Below, one piece after another: positions 46,925 through 55,737 of a DNA stretch of 64,000 nucleotides. Position 1 is the stretch's first letter; every line of letters starts with the position of its first letter. Source of the stretch: JANXLS01 sp035308565 (GTDB taxonomy: Bacteria; Planctomycetota; SZUA-567; H5-PLA8); the NCBI GenBank assembly GCA_035308565.1, contig DATGGK010000038.1, positions 22,069 to 86,068 on the forward strand, written 5' to 3'. The translations under genes were made by a program, and so were the position numbers. The notes under the pieces were generated by a model that saw only the letters and a list, made by a program, of their open reading frames with translations, was not told where the DNA came from and did no database searches.

Positions 46925-47509
46925 CTACTTCTGTTCAGGCGCCTTTGTGTCGGGCTTGGCTTGTTCAGCCGGTTTTGCAGGCTCGGTCTTCGCCGGTTCG
47001 GTCTTGTTGGCGTCGGTCTTCGGCGCCTCGGTCTTGCCGGGTTCGTTCTTTGCCGGTTCGGCTTTCTGGGCGTCCGGCTTGGTCGCGTCCGGCTTTGCGC
47101 CGTCTGGCGCTTTTTCGGTTGTCGTCTTTGGCGTGGTGGCGTTGTTCGCCGGCACCGTATTAATGGTCGGGACCGCCGGAACAACGGCAGGCGCCGCCAC
47201 AGTCGCCGACGGGCCGGATTCGTTGCTCGTGGCAGCCGTGGGCGTTTCTTCGTCGCCGCCGCCAGTTGGAATCGTCGAGGCCGTGGGCCGGTTTACGACG
47301 CCCAGCACAATGGCCAGCAAGAAGAACAGCGCCGCCATGTAGCCCGTCGCGCGCCTAATAGGATTCGTCACGCCTTCGATGCCCGCGGCTTTAGTTCCGC
47401 CCAATGCCGCCAATCCGCCGCCCTTCCCCTCCTGCAACATGATCAGAAACGTCATTAATCCGCCAGTGATCACCAGGATCACCGTCAAGATTGTATTCAC
47501 ACTACCCAT
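46925..47509 (-). CDS. secG: Preprotein translocase subunit SecG with long repetitive C-terminal tail
   Basis: SecG is the small third subunit of the SecYEG protein-export channel. The first 75 residues match the family: a helix at 5-23, the loop LQEGKGGGLAALGG and a second helix at about 55-72. A tail of about 120 residues follows, rich in Pro, Ala, Lys, Thr and Glu, with degenerate repeats such as KTEPAKTEPAKP. Most SecG proteins end near residue 75-110, so the tail is unusual. It would lie on the cytoplasmic or periplasmic face depending on topology. Confidence 0.9.
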   Translation of the reverse strand: MGSVNTILTVILVITGGLMTFLIMLQEGKGGGLAALGGTKAAGIEGVTNPIRRATGYMAALFFLLAIVLGVVNRPTASTIPTGGGDEETPTAATSNESGPSATVAAPAVVPAVPTINTVPANNATTPKTTTEKAPDGAKPDATKPDAQKAEPAKNEPGKTEAPKTDANKTEPAKTEPAKPAEQAKPDTKAPEQK

Positions 47510-47598
47510 TCATTGTTTCTCCAACGTTGGCCTATAGTCTAGGGGCAAACGAGCGATAATTCAAGAGCCATTCCGCGTCCGAGACCCCTACAAACTCA

Positions 47599-47623
47599 TA
47601 ACATCAACGTGTTATTGATGTTA
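47599..47623 (-). terminator. Possible hairpin terminator after tpiA
   Basis: TAACATCAA and TTGATGTTA form a 9-base stem with a 7-base loop, 25 bases past the tpiA stop on the minus strand. The stem is AT-rich and has no clear U-run, so the call is weak. Confidence 0.3.
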
Positions 47624-47648
47624 AAATCGCGTCAAAAACGACTCCAGT

Positions 47649-48404
47649 TTACTTCGCGGCCTTCACAATTGCCTCAAAATCGGCTGCGACAAGGCTCCCG
47701 CCACCCACCAGCGCGCCGTCGATGTCGGCTTGAGAAAGCAGTTCCTTGGCGTTGTCAGGTTTGACAGAACCGCCGTATTGGATTCTCACATTCTCCGAAA
47801 CGCTGGCGTGGAATTGGTTCTTCACCAGTGCCCGAATAAATGCGTGGACCTCCTGCGCCTGCGCGGGAGTTGCCGTCAGCCCGGTCCCGATCGCCCAAAC
47901 CGGCTCGTAAGCGATGGTGATGCTGGCCATCTGATCTGGCGTGAGGCCTTTGAGCGCGCCTTCGACCTGGGTGCGGACGACGCCTTCCGTGACGTTGTTC
48001 AAGCGCTGGTCCTTGGTCTCGCCGACGCAGACGATAATCTTGAGCTTGTGTGCCAGCGCGGCATAAATGCGCTTGTTGACCTTCTCGTCGGTGTCGCCGA
48101 AATACTGGCGGCGTTCACTGTGGCCGACGATCACGTACTGCACGCCGGCATCGACCAGCATCTGCGGCGAAATCGCGCCGGTGTACGCGCCGGACTTTTC
48201 CCAGAACATATTCTGCGCGCCGACGGCCAGGTTGCTCCCCTTTAAGACCTCGGCCACGACCGCGATGCTCAAATACGTCGGACACACGGCAATTTCGCAC
48301 TTGCCATAGCCCTCCAAGCGAGTGCGCAGTTCCTGCGCGAGTGCGCGCGACTCGGTCGGCGTCTTGTTCATCTTCCAGTTACCGGCTACGAATGATCTTC
48401 TCAT
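47649..48404 (-). CDS. tpiA: Triosephosphate isomerase
   Basis: A 251-residue glycolytic enzyme interconverting dihydroxyacetone phosphate and glyceraldehyde-3-phosphate. The N-terminal GNWKMN holds the substrate lysine, VIVGHSERRQYFG holds the electrophilic His, and AYEPVWAIGTG holds the catalytic Glu and the start of the flexible loop. Full length. It lies upstream of secG, the common tpiA-secG order. Confidence 0.97.
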   Translation of the reverse strand: MRRSFVAGNWKMNKTPTESRALAQELRTRLEGYGKCEIAVCPTYLSIAVVAEVLKGSNLAVGAQNMFWEKSGAYTGAISPQMLVDAGVQYVIVGHSERRQYFGDTDEKVNKRIYAALAHKLKIIVCVGETKDQRLNNVTEGVVRTQVEGALKGLTPDQMASITIAYEPVWAIGTGLTATPAQAQEVHAFIRALVKNQFHASVSENVRIQYGGSVKPDNAKELLSQADIDGALVGGGSLVAADFEAIVKAAK

Positions 48405-48424
48405 GTGAATTCTCCTTTCGTCTT

Positions 48425-48488
48425 GGGAGGAGGGAGCAGGGAGGAGGGAGGAGAAAGAAATCCGCCTCTTCCCCCCTCCCTCTTCCCT
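48425..48488. repeat. Purine-rich heptamer arrays (GGGAGGA type)
   Basis: Left arm GGGAGGA, GGGAGCA, GGGAGGA, GGGAGGA (48425-48452), then a pyrimidine-rich inverted arm (48467-48488). The right arm overlaps the TAG stop of pheA. Confidence 0.75.
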
Positions 48489-49653
48489 ACGAAATATGCA
48501 CCGCCTTGTTCAACGTCGAGGCCGTCGGCAGCCGCTCGGACATCGGGTAGCTGCCGAGCACTTCGAGATGCCGCACGGTCGGTTCGATTTCGCGCAGAGT
48601 CTTCTGCACGGCTTCGTCCGCCACGTGGCCTTCGATGTCCAGATAGAAATTGTACTCCCACGCGCGGCGCTTGCTCGGGCGCGATTCGATGCGCGTGAGA
48701 TTAATCTTATTGTCGTCGAATGCCTTCAACAAGCGACGCAATCCGCCCGGTTCGTCTTTGATTGAAATGACGAGGCTGGTTTTGTCCTTGCCCGTGCGTT
48801 CGGCCATGCGCTCGGCGATGACGAAGAAGCGCGTGATGTTGTAGGGCGAATCTTCGATGTGCTCGTGGATGATCGGCACGCCATAAAGCTCCGCGGCGAG
48901 CGACCCGGCGACGGCGGCGACGTGCTCCTCTTTGCTCGCGCGTTCAGCGGCTTCGGCCGTCGAGCCGACTTCGCGCTTCTCGACGTTGGCCAAGTGGCCT
49001 TGCAGCCAGTTGCGGCACTGCGCGAACGGCTGCGGGTGGCTGTAGATCAGCCTGATCTCCTCAATCTTGCATTTGCAAAGCAGATGGTGATGAATCGGCA
49101 GATAGATTTCGCTTGCGATCTTGAGCTTGGTGTCGGCGAACATGTCGATGGACTGGTTGACGCCGCCTTCGGTCGAGTTTTCGATGGGCACGAGGCCGTA
49201 GTCCGCCTCGCCGCGCTGCACGCAACTGAAGACTTCGCGGATGTCCTTGGTCGGGATGTACTCGACCGACGAACCGAATTTCGTGCGCGCGGCCAGATGC
49301 GTGAACGTCCCCGCCTGCCCGAAGAACGCGACGCGCGTGGGCCGTTCCAGCGCGATGGAGGCGGACATGATTTCGCGATAGATCGCCTTGATCGCGTCGT
49401 CTTTGAGCGGGCCCTTGTTTTGAGCCGCCACCTTCTTATAGACCTGCTGTTCGCGAGCGGAACTGTACGGCCGCACGCCGTCCTTGGCCTTGAGCGCGCC
49501 AATTTTCTGCGCGGCGGCCGCGCGCGCGTTGATCAGCGCCACGATCTGCGCGTCGAGATCGTCGATGCCGTGGCGCAGCGTGTCGATCTCGGCCTGCGGG
49601 GTGGCCGGCTGGTCGGCGGACTGGGGCTTGAGTTTGGTGGAGGGCTTTTTCAT
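48487..49653 (-). CDS. pheA: Bifunctional chorismate mutase/prephenate dehydratase (P-protein)
   Basis: A 388-residue enzyme of phenylalanine synthesis. Residues about 20-100 are an AroQ-type chorismate mutase (IDDLDAQIVALINARAAAAQKIGALK). The prephenate dehydratase domain follows (VAFFGQAGTFTHLAA; GLVPIENSTEGGV). A C-terminal ACT domain includes the IESRP motif that binds phenylalanine for feedback inhibition. The ATG at 49653 is chosen because eight extra upstream codons would be encoded by a heptamer repeat. No ribosome binding site is visible. greA precedes it on the same strand. Confidence 0.95.
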   Translation of the reverse strand: MKKPSTKLKPQSADQPATPQAEIDTLRHGIDDLDAQIVALINARAAAAQKIGALKAKDGVRPYSSAREQQVYKKVAAQNKGPLKDDAIKAIYREIMSASIALERPTRVAFFGQAGTFTHLAARTKFGSSVEYIPTKDIREVFSCVQRGEADYGLVPIENSTEGGVNQSIDMFADTKLKIASEIYLPIHHHLLCKCKIEEIRLIYSHPQPFAQCRNWLQGHLANVEKREVGSTAEAAERASKEEHVAAVAGSLAAELYGVPIIHEHIEDSPYNITRFFVIAERMAERTGKDKTSLVISIKDEPGGLRRLLKAFDDNKINLTRIESRPSKRRAWEYNFYLDIEGHVADEAVQKTLREIEPTVRHLEVLGSYPMSERLPTASTLNKAVHIS

Positions 49654-49662
49654 CAAAACCAA

Positions 49663-49748
49663 TGGTCCAAGGTCCAAAGTCTAAAGTCCAAGGTCAAACG
49701 TCCAGTCATTCGAAAGACTTTGGACGTTTGACCTTGGACCTTGGACTA
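49663..49748. repeat. Inverted heptamer arrays (GGTCCAA / TTGGACC type)
   Basis: Left arm 49663-49702 (GGTCCAA, AGTCCAA units), right arm 49715-49748 (complementary units). It occupies the space between the greA stop and the pheA start. Confidence 0.85.
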
Positions 49749-50216
49749 TTTATATTCCACCTTCAATATCTCAAACTTCACCGCCCCTTTCGGCGTGGGC
49801 ACTTCGATCGTGTCGCCGACTTTCCGCGTCAACAGCGCCTGTCCCATGGGACTGGTCGTGAGGATGCGGTTGCTGAACGGATCGTTCTCGCCTTCGCCGA
49901 CCAGCGTGAATTCCTCGATTTCGCCGTCCGTGAAGCATTTCAGCTTCACCGTCGCGCCGAAGACGATCGCATCGCCGCCGATTTTGGATTTGTCCACGAT
50001 CGCGGCGCGGCCGATCTTGTCCTTCAGGATGCGGATCTGGTTTTCGAGCATCGAGAGGTCTTCGCGCGCCGCATGGTATTCGGCGTTCTCGGACAAGTCG
50101 CCCTTCTCGCGCGCTTCCTTAATCTGCAGCAAGACCTTCGGGCGGCGCTCCTCATGAACGAGCAAATCCGCCTTCAGTTTGTCGAGACCCTCTTGGGTCA
50201 TCGGCACGGTAGACAT
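49746..50216 (-). CDS. greA: Transcription elongation factor GreA
   Basis: A 156-residue factor that enters the RNA polymerase secondary channel and stimulates cleavage of backtracked RNA. The N-terminal coiled coil with its acidic tip contains KGDLSENAEYHAARE, and the C-terminal FKBP-like domain ends TTSPMGQALLTRKVGD. Length matches the family. The stop codon borders the heptamer array before pheA. Confidence 0.96.
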   Translation of the reverse strand: MSTVPMTQEGLDKLKADLLVHEERRPKVLLQIKEAREKGDLSENAEYHAAREDLSMLENQIRILKDKIGRAAIVDKSKIGGDAIVFGATVKLKCFTDGEIEEFTLVGEGENDPFSNRILTTSPMGQALLTRKVGDTIEVPTPKGAVKFEILKVEYK

Positions 50217-50253
50217 GTTGCTAACTCTCCATTATTCTTAAATCTTTAAACGA

Positions 50254-50352
50254 CCATTTGTCATTTGGCAGTTGTCATTTGTGAGTTGTCATTTTCGTTG
50301 GTCTGCGGCACCAATAACAAATGACAAGTCACAAATGCCAAATGACAAATGA
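50254..50352. repeat. Inverted heptamer arrays (TTTGTCA / TGACAAA)
   Basis: Left arm 50254-50295, right arm 50314-50352, the same heptamer as at 36758-36886. It lies between the aminotransferase stop and greA. Confidence 0.85.
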
Positions 50353-50362
50353 TTTGTAGCGG

Positions 50363-51565
50363 CTACGCATTCAACAACTTCTCCAACCGTCCCAGCCCCT
50401 TCTCAATCAACTCCATGCTCGTCGCATAGCTCAACCGCACATGCTGCGACGAACCAAACGCCTCGCCCGGCACCACGGCCACGCCCGCCTGCTCCAACGC
50501 CACGGCGCAGAAGTCCATCGGCGTCTTCACCGTCACGCCGTTGATCGTGCGGCCAAAGACGCCGGACACATTCGGAAAGCAATAGAACGCGCCGAGCGGT
50601 TCCAAACACTTGACGCCATTGAGCTTGTTCAAGCGCGCATGCATCAATTTGCGCCGCGCGTCGAACTGCGCTTTCATCGACGCCACCGCCGCATTTGACG
50701 TTTCCGTTTTCACATACGCTTCCGCCGCGCCGGCTTGGCTGAACGCCGCGGGGTCGCTGGTGGCATGGCCTTGGAATTTCGAGATGGCTTTCATGATCTC
50801 CGCCGGCCCCGCCGCCCAGCCGATACGCCAGCCAGTCATGGAGAAGGACTTCGAACAACCGTTGACCGTGAAGACCTGATTTTTCAATCCGTCAACCGCC
50901 GCCAAAGACAGAGGTTGTATGTCTCCGTAAATCAAATGCTCGTAAATCTCGTCCGAGATCGCCAGCACGCCAGTCTCTTGCAAAACTGCACCTAGTGCGC
51001 TAATCTCGGCTGGCGTGTACACCGTCCCCGTCGGATTCGACGGACTGTTGTGCATGAAAAGCCGCGTGTGCGGCGTGATCGCCTTACGAAGCTGCTCGGC
51101 TGTGATCTTGAACGCGGTCTTTTCATCCGTGCTCAAAATCACCGGCTTCCCACCCGCCAGCCGCACTTGCTCCAGATAGCTCACCCAATAAGGAGCCGGG
51201 ATGATGACCTCGTCGCCTTCGTCCACCACCACTTGCAAAATATTGTAGAGACTCTGCTTCGCCCCGTTGCTGACGACGATGTCTTCGGGCTTGTACTCGA
51301 GGTTGTTCTCGCGCTTGAGCTTCTCGACGATGGCTTTCTTCAATTCCGCGCCGCGCTTGGCCGCGTATTTCGTATCGCCGGACTTGATCGCCTTGCACGC
51401 CGCCTCGCAGATGTGCTCCGGCGTGTTGAAATCTGGTTCGCCCACGCCGTACCCAATGATGTCCTTGCCTTGAGCCTGCAACGCTTTCGCTTTCGAATCC
51501 ACCGCCAGCGTCGCGCTCGGCTGCACTTCGCAAATGCGGCGCGCCAGTTTGTAAGAGACCGCCAT
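50363..51565 (-). CDS. Aspartate/aromatic-type aminotransferase (class I PLP enzyme)
   Basis: A 400-residue PLP enzyme of the AspB/AspC type Ib group, probably transferring the amino group between aspartate (or a prephenate/aromatic keto acid) and glutamate. Diagnostic segments are SNGAKQSLYNI, NSPSNPTGTVY, SDEIYEHLIY and the PLP lysine in SKSFSMTGWRIGW. An ATG at 51565 preceded by AAGGA is chosen; the longer frame crosses two terminator-like hairpins. Its position upstream of greA and pheA is compatible with a role in aromatic amino acid synthesis, but aspartate specificity is equally likely. Confidence 0.92.
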   Translation of the reverse strand: MAVSYKLARRICEVQPSATLAVDSKAKALQAQGKDIIGYGVGEPDFNTPEHICEAACKAIKSGDTKYAAKRGAELKKAIVEKLKRENNLEYKPEDIVVSNGAKQSLYNILQVVVDEGDEVIIPAPYWVSYLEQVRLAGGKPVILSTDEKTAFKITAEQLRKAITPHTRLFMHNSPSNPTGTVYTPAEISALGAVLQETGVLAISDEIYEHLIYGDIQPLSLAAVDGLKNQVFTVNGCSKSFSMTGWRIGWAAGPAEIMKAISKFQGHATSDPAAFSQAGAAEAYVKTETSNAAVASMKAQFDARRKLMHARLNKLNGVKCLEPLGAFYCFPNVSGVFGRTINGVTVKTPMDFCAVALEQAGVAVVPGEAFGSSQHVRLSYATSMELIEKGLGRLEKLLNA

Positions 51566-51646
51566 GTCGTTTTCCTTATGTGTCAAAAAAACACCCGCCG
51601 CGCCAACCCGTGAGAATCGACGCGGCTTCTTTTTCCGAATCAGTGC

Positions 51647-51678
51647 AAAAAAAAGCAAGACCGTCCTTTTGGACGGTC
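51647..51678 (-). terminator. Intrinsic-terminator-like hairpin in the aminotransferase leader
   Basis: On the minus strand GACCGTCC-AAAA-GGACGGTC (8-base perfect stem) is followed by TTGC and eight T residues. It lies 82 bases before the start codon at 51565, so it ends transcripts from upstream or acts as an attenuator. Confidence 0.65.
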
Positions 51679-51891
51679 CTGCGTAGCGATACACTACCTT
51701 ATTTTTCTCACTGGCGCAAGAGCTTAGTCGTGATTTTTTTGATCGAACGCCGAGGTGGCTTATAAAACTGCACGATGTGTTGAGCGGGAGCGTCCGGGAT
51801 TTTCCTGTATAAATGGAATGGTATTATTTCCCAGCCCACGCACACCCTTTGCTTCCAAGTGATCCAGGAAATCAGCGGAAGGGAGATCCCT

Positions 51892-52110
51892 ATGCGCAGT
51901 TCAATTCTCATCGGCGTATTGCTCATCGTTCTCGGCGTCGCAGCACTTTCCTACAACGGCTTTAGGTACACGAAGCAAAAGGAAGTCTTCCACGCCGGCC
52001 CGATCAAAGCCTTCGAAGACAAACACGAAACCATATCCATTCCGCCGATCCTCGGAGGCATTGCCATCGCCGGCGGAATCGCGCTCCTTATATTCGGCCG
52101 CCGCGGATAA
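51892..52110 (+). CDS. Small DUF3185-like membrane protein
   Basis: A 72-residue protein with two hydrophobic helices, about residues 4-22 and 51-69, separated by a short soluble loop (KHETISIPPILGG). The overall pattern matches DUF3185 proteins. GGAAGGGAG precedes the ATG at a good distance. Function is not known. It is divergent from the aminotransferase gene. Confidence 0.78.
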   Translation: MRSSILIGVLLIVLGVAALSYNGFRYTKQKEVFHAGPIKAFEDKHETISIPPILGGIAIAGGIALLIFGRRG

Positions 52111-52343
52111 AATCGCCTCCTCTTAAACTAAATTAAATTGCCACGGTCCGCGTCTCCGCGAGAAAATAAATCGACGCGCAGACAATGGCATCCCCCAGTT
52201 GAGTCCCAATCAGCCTAGTCCAATAAGCTTAGGCACATTGAGGTATGAAAAAACTTCATTTTTTGGTAGCTTTTATGCCCGTTGTGCAGTCATAATGTGG
52301 ACAGGAATGCACGATGTTCCTCTCTCAATAAAGGACTCGCCCT

Positions 52344-53153
52344 ATGACCAAGCTTTTCGCGCTGATCGCCTGCCTCTCATTCTCCTTCGCCACTCTTCGA
52401 GCCGACGATGGCAAGGACCTCGAAATCCAAATCTCCGCGCCGCTTCAAGCTGTTGATGCCGTCAACAACACCGTCACCGTTCTAGGCCTGACCATCGCCG
52501 TGCCGGCGTCCGTGCTGACCGATGGCGTCGCAGCCGGGCAGTTCGTCACCATCCATTTGGCCAGCGACACCGCGCCGCTTGCCGCCGTCTCACTGTCTCT
52601 CAGTGGTGCCTACGCCAGCGCCGTCACAGTCCAAGCGCCGCTCCAAGCCGTGGACGGCTCCGCCAACACCGTCACCCTGCTGGGCCTCGCGATCGACATC
52701 TCCTCCGCTGCCATCTGCGGCTGCAACGACAACAGCACCCAGACGACGCCCTGTCCCGTGTCGGCACTCACCGCCGGCCAAAGCGCCGAAGTGGTGCTCG
52801 ATTCGTCCAAGCTGCCCGCGCTCGCAGCGCTCAAAGTTGCGGTGAAGAATTTCACGAATCAAGTCGGCGTGGTGCTCTGCGACGGCCACGGTAACGAAAT
52901 CGCCGATCCAAACGGCACCAGCATCAACGTCACGCAATCCTTGAAAGTCAAGGATTCACTCAGCGGAAAAATGTCGCACAAAACCGTGAACCTGCATTCC
53001 ACGACCACCGGCGGCGATCTTAGCCTCGCCGGCCTGGCCCCAGGCCGCGCCACGTTCACGATCACCCGCAACGGCAAAACCTTCCGCAAAACAATCACCG
53101 TCGGCGCCAACGACTCCGAAACGCTGAAGGTGAAAGTACCAGTGAAAAACTAG
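52344..53153 (+). CDS. Secreted protein with duplicated DUF5666-like beta domains
   Basis: A 269-residue exported protein with a signal peptide ending LRAD. Two similar units, ISAPLQAVDAVNNTVTVLGL near residue 30 and VQAPLQAVDGSANTVTLLGL near residue 93, indicate an internal duplication of a DUF5666-type domain. A third beta-rich region follows (LHSTTTGGDLSLAGLAPGRATFTI), resembling a carboxypeptidase regulatory-like fold. AAGGA lies before the ATG. Role unknown; probably periplasmic or outer-membrane associated. Confidence 0.78.
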   Translation: MTKLFALIACLSFSFATLRADDGKDLEIQISAPLQAVDAVNNTVTVLGLTIAVPASVLTDGVAAGQFVTIHLASDTAPLAAVSLSLSGAYASAVTVQAPLQAVDGSANTVTLLGLAIDISSAAICGCNDNSTQTTPCPVSALTAGQSAEVVLDSSKLPALAALKVAVKNFTNQVGVVLCDGHGNEIADPNGTSINVTQSLKVKDSLSGKMSHKTVNLHSTTTGGDLSLAGLAPGRATFTITRNGKTFRKTITVGANDSETLKVKVPVKN

Positions 53154-53262
53154 GAATCAGGAGTCAGGAGTCAGGAGTCAGAAATCAGAAAACCGCGACG
53201 CGGTTTTGCCGCCTACCCCTACTCCCCACTCCCTACCCCCTACTCCCTACGCCCCACTCCAC
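53153..53262. repeat. Heptamer arrays (CAGGAGT / CTACTCC type) with a central palindrome
   Basis: CAGGAGT units follow the stop at 53153; a palindrome AAAACCGCG/CGCGGTTTT at 53189-53207 sits between them and CTACTCC/CCACTCC units up to 53262. The palindrome could end transcription of the upstream gene. Confidence 0.75.
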
Positions 53263-53270
53263 CCCTGCCC

Positions 53271-55538
53271 CTACTTCCCCTTCTTCGGATTATTGGGATC
53301 GTTCGGATTGCTTGGATCGTACGGAGCTCCCGTCTTCGGGTTCAGCGGCCAGTTGTTCGGATTATTTCCAGTGGGCTTTTTGTTGCCCCGTTCCGCCGCA
53401 GCATCCTGCTGAGCTTTCAGGCGCGCGGCGCGCTCAGCATCCAACTTCGCTTTGCGTTCAGCTTCCAACTCCGCTGCCGTGTTGCTGTTCGCCGGCGGAT
53501 TGTTCGCGTTGCTGTTATTTGCCGGCGGATTGTTGCGACCATTGAGCCGCGACTGGCGGTCCGCTTCAAGCTGTGCGCGCTGTTTGGCGGCCAACTCGGA
53601 CTGCGCTTTGATGTTGGCTTCGCGCGCGGTGCGGTCGGCGTCGAGCTTGGCCTTCCGTTCCGCTTCCGAGGCAAGCTGCTTCGCTTCAACGTCGTTCTTC
53701 GCCGTGGCCTTGGCTGCGGCAATCTTCGCAGCCTGATCCTGGCGCGCCTTTTGGGATTGCAGCGCCGCATCGCGCTGAGCCTGTTCGCGGGCGGCGCGTT
53801 GAGCGGCGAGCTGCGCCTTGGTTGCTTCCGCGGCTTTCAGCGACTCCGTCGTCGCCGTGGCGCGTGCCACGCGGTCGCGTTCCGCCGTCAATTGATCAGC
53901 CAGCTTGCGCTGCTCGACAGCCTGCTTCTGTATCGATTCTTTCTGTAAGCGCGCGTCTTCGGCGCGTTTGCGTTCGTCGGCCAGTTTGGCGGCCAGCGCC
54001 GCTTTTTGCTCCGCCGTATTGGCCGTCGCCATCGCCTTGTTGATCTTCATTTGCTCAAAATCGGAACGTTTCGCCGCGGCTTCTTCGATCCGTTCGGATT
54101 GCCCCAGCAACATCTCCTGGCGGCGCGCGTCCTGCGTGGCGAATTGGCGTTCGCGCAATTCGTCGGCGCGCGCGGCCGCGGCCAGCACTTTCGGATTGGC
54201 CACGGGCGTCACGTGCGCTTCGTATTTGGCCAGTTGCAGCGCCGCGATTTCTTTCGGAGAGACAATCGGGCCTTTGTTGACGTGCGGGCGATACACGGTC
54301 AGCACGCCATTGCGTTCAAACGTCCCGCGGCCAAGAATTGCCCCGGCGCGAACCTCGTTGTCGGCGAGACGAACCTGAATCAGGTCGTGGTGCGTGGCGG
54401 CGATGACCAGTTCGGCGCGCGGACCGTGCACGAAAATCGCGGCCCGGTCGTAGGTAATGCTGTTTTGGATAATGACGGTCTGGCGGTAGATGGCGTAGTG
54501 GCGTTCCGGCGGAACGAGGAACGCGGTGAAGCTGACATCCACAAAATGTTCGCGCGGCACGAAGGCATAATCGGCATAGCCAAGACCGAAATCGTAGCCG
54601 GCGCCAATGTTCAAGCCCCAATTTCTGCCGCCGATGTGGAAGCCCACCCCGATAGCGGCGTCGGTTTCAAAACGCGCGGCCGGCGGCAGCGGCGCCCAAC
54701 CCCACACCGCATCGCTTTCGCGCCAGTTCACCCACGCCGGACCCCACACCGTGTCCGGCGCCCAAAGCCAGCCGTACCCCGGCGCGCGGAACCAGCGCCC
54801 ATAATGAAACGGCGCCCAGCCCCACGAATAATCCGACGCCCAGCACCAGCCGCTGTCCGTCCACACCCAATGCCCGCGGTGGCAGTACGGCCGCCAACTC
54901 GGATCGCCCGCGCACACACTGGGTTGCCAGCACCACGTCCCGTCAATGTCCACCCAGGTTCCGTAAGGCGTCAGCGTTTCGTAGAAATGTGAAATCGTGC
55001 AGTCGGTGCACGCCTCCACCGGCGTCGGAGCCGCCACCGTTTCGCGAACTGTGTCTGACGCCGTAATCAATTCCGGCGTGCTGCTGGTGTCGCCGGTGAG
55101 CGGCGAGGCGTACGTGACAGGCTCGGTACCCTGCGCGTTTGGATCGGCCGCAACCGCCGGGTCCACCACGGGCGTCGGTGCATTGGGGTCCGGCGCGTTG
55201 GGATCGGCCACAACGGGAGTCGTGGTGTCGAGCGGCTTGAGATTGGCGTCGTCAGCGACGACAACGGGCGCTTTGCCCGCGCGGATGTCGTTGCCGTGAT
55301 CCATGATCGATTGGATCATCTTATCCGAAACGCCGACGTCGCGAAGATACACGATTTCATCGATGCCCAGTTGATACGCCACCGGTGACGCTTGAATAAA
55401 GGCCAGCAGGACATCATCGCCCACGCCCGATTTGGCGAGCTTGGCGATGTCGTCAAATCCCTCGGACCCAACCGCCAACCCGCAGCTTATCATAAGACCC
55501 AAAATGGCGCTCAAACACAGTGCCCACAGTGTACGCAT
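53271..55538 (-). CDS. Secreted Trp-rich (DUF6600-like) protein with coiled-coil tail
   Basis: A 755-residue exported protein with a signal peptide ending AVGS. Residues about 27-85 form a helical domain (DDIAKLAKSGVGDDVLLAFIQ). A Pro/Asp-rich linker (DPNAPDPNAPTP) leads to a Trp-rich region (about 190-300; YSWGWAPFHYGRW) resembling DUF6600. Residues about 450-690 are a highly charged coiled coil rich in Ala, Gln, Lys and Glu, and the tail is Asn/Pro-rich. No enzyme motif is seen. Paralogues of this type are common in the same bacterial group; the role is probably envelope-related. Confidence 0.8.
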   Translation of the reverse strand: MRTLWALCLSAILGLMISCGLAVGSEGFDDIAKLAKSGVGDDVLLAFIQASPVAYQLGIDEIVYLRDVGVSDKMIQSIMDHGNDIRAGKAPVVVADDANLKPLDTTTPVVADPNAPDPNAPTPVVDPAVAADPNAQGTEPVTYASPLTGDTSSTPELITASDTVRETVAAPTPVEACTDCTISHFYETLTPYGTWVDIDGTWCWQPSVCAGDPSWRPYCHRGHWVWTDSGWCWASDYSWGWAPFHYGRWFRAPGYGWLWAPDTVWGPAWVNWRESDAVWGWAPLPPAARFETDAAIGVGFHIGGRNWGLNIGAGYDFGLGYADYAFVPREHFVDVSFTAFLVPPERHYAIYRQTVIIQNSITYDRAAIFVHGPRAELVIAATHHDLIQVRLADNEVRAGAILGRGTFERNGVLTVYRPHVNKGPIVSPKEIAALQLAKYEAHVTPVANPKVLAAAARADELRERQFATQDARRQEMLLGQSERIEEAAAKRSDFEQMKINKAMATANTAEQKAALAAKLADERKRAEDARLQKESIQKQAVEQRKLADQLTAERDRVARATATTESLKAAEATKAQLAAQRAAREQAQRDAALQSQKARQDQAAKIAAAKATAKNDVEAKQLASEAERKAKLDADRTAREANIKAQSELAAKQRAQLEADRQSRLNGRNNPPANNSNANNPPANSNTAAELEAERKAKLDAERAARLKAQQDAAAERGNKKPTGNNPNNWPLNPKTGAPYDPSNPNDPNNPKKGK

Positions 55539-55737
55539 GATTCTCCCTTCAAAAGGTGATTGAATTCAGTCTACAACATCCAAAAGGCTTACGCAAACAA
55601 GACGTTCTCGCCCTTGATACATTCGGCATTTTTCAAAAAATAATGCAGCAGGCACACGCTGTGCATAACGGTTTCATTGCACGCGCCGCGCGGCATAAGT
55701 GTATGTATTTGCGGCAGATTATGGAGGAGAATCCCAC

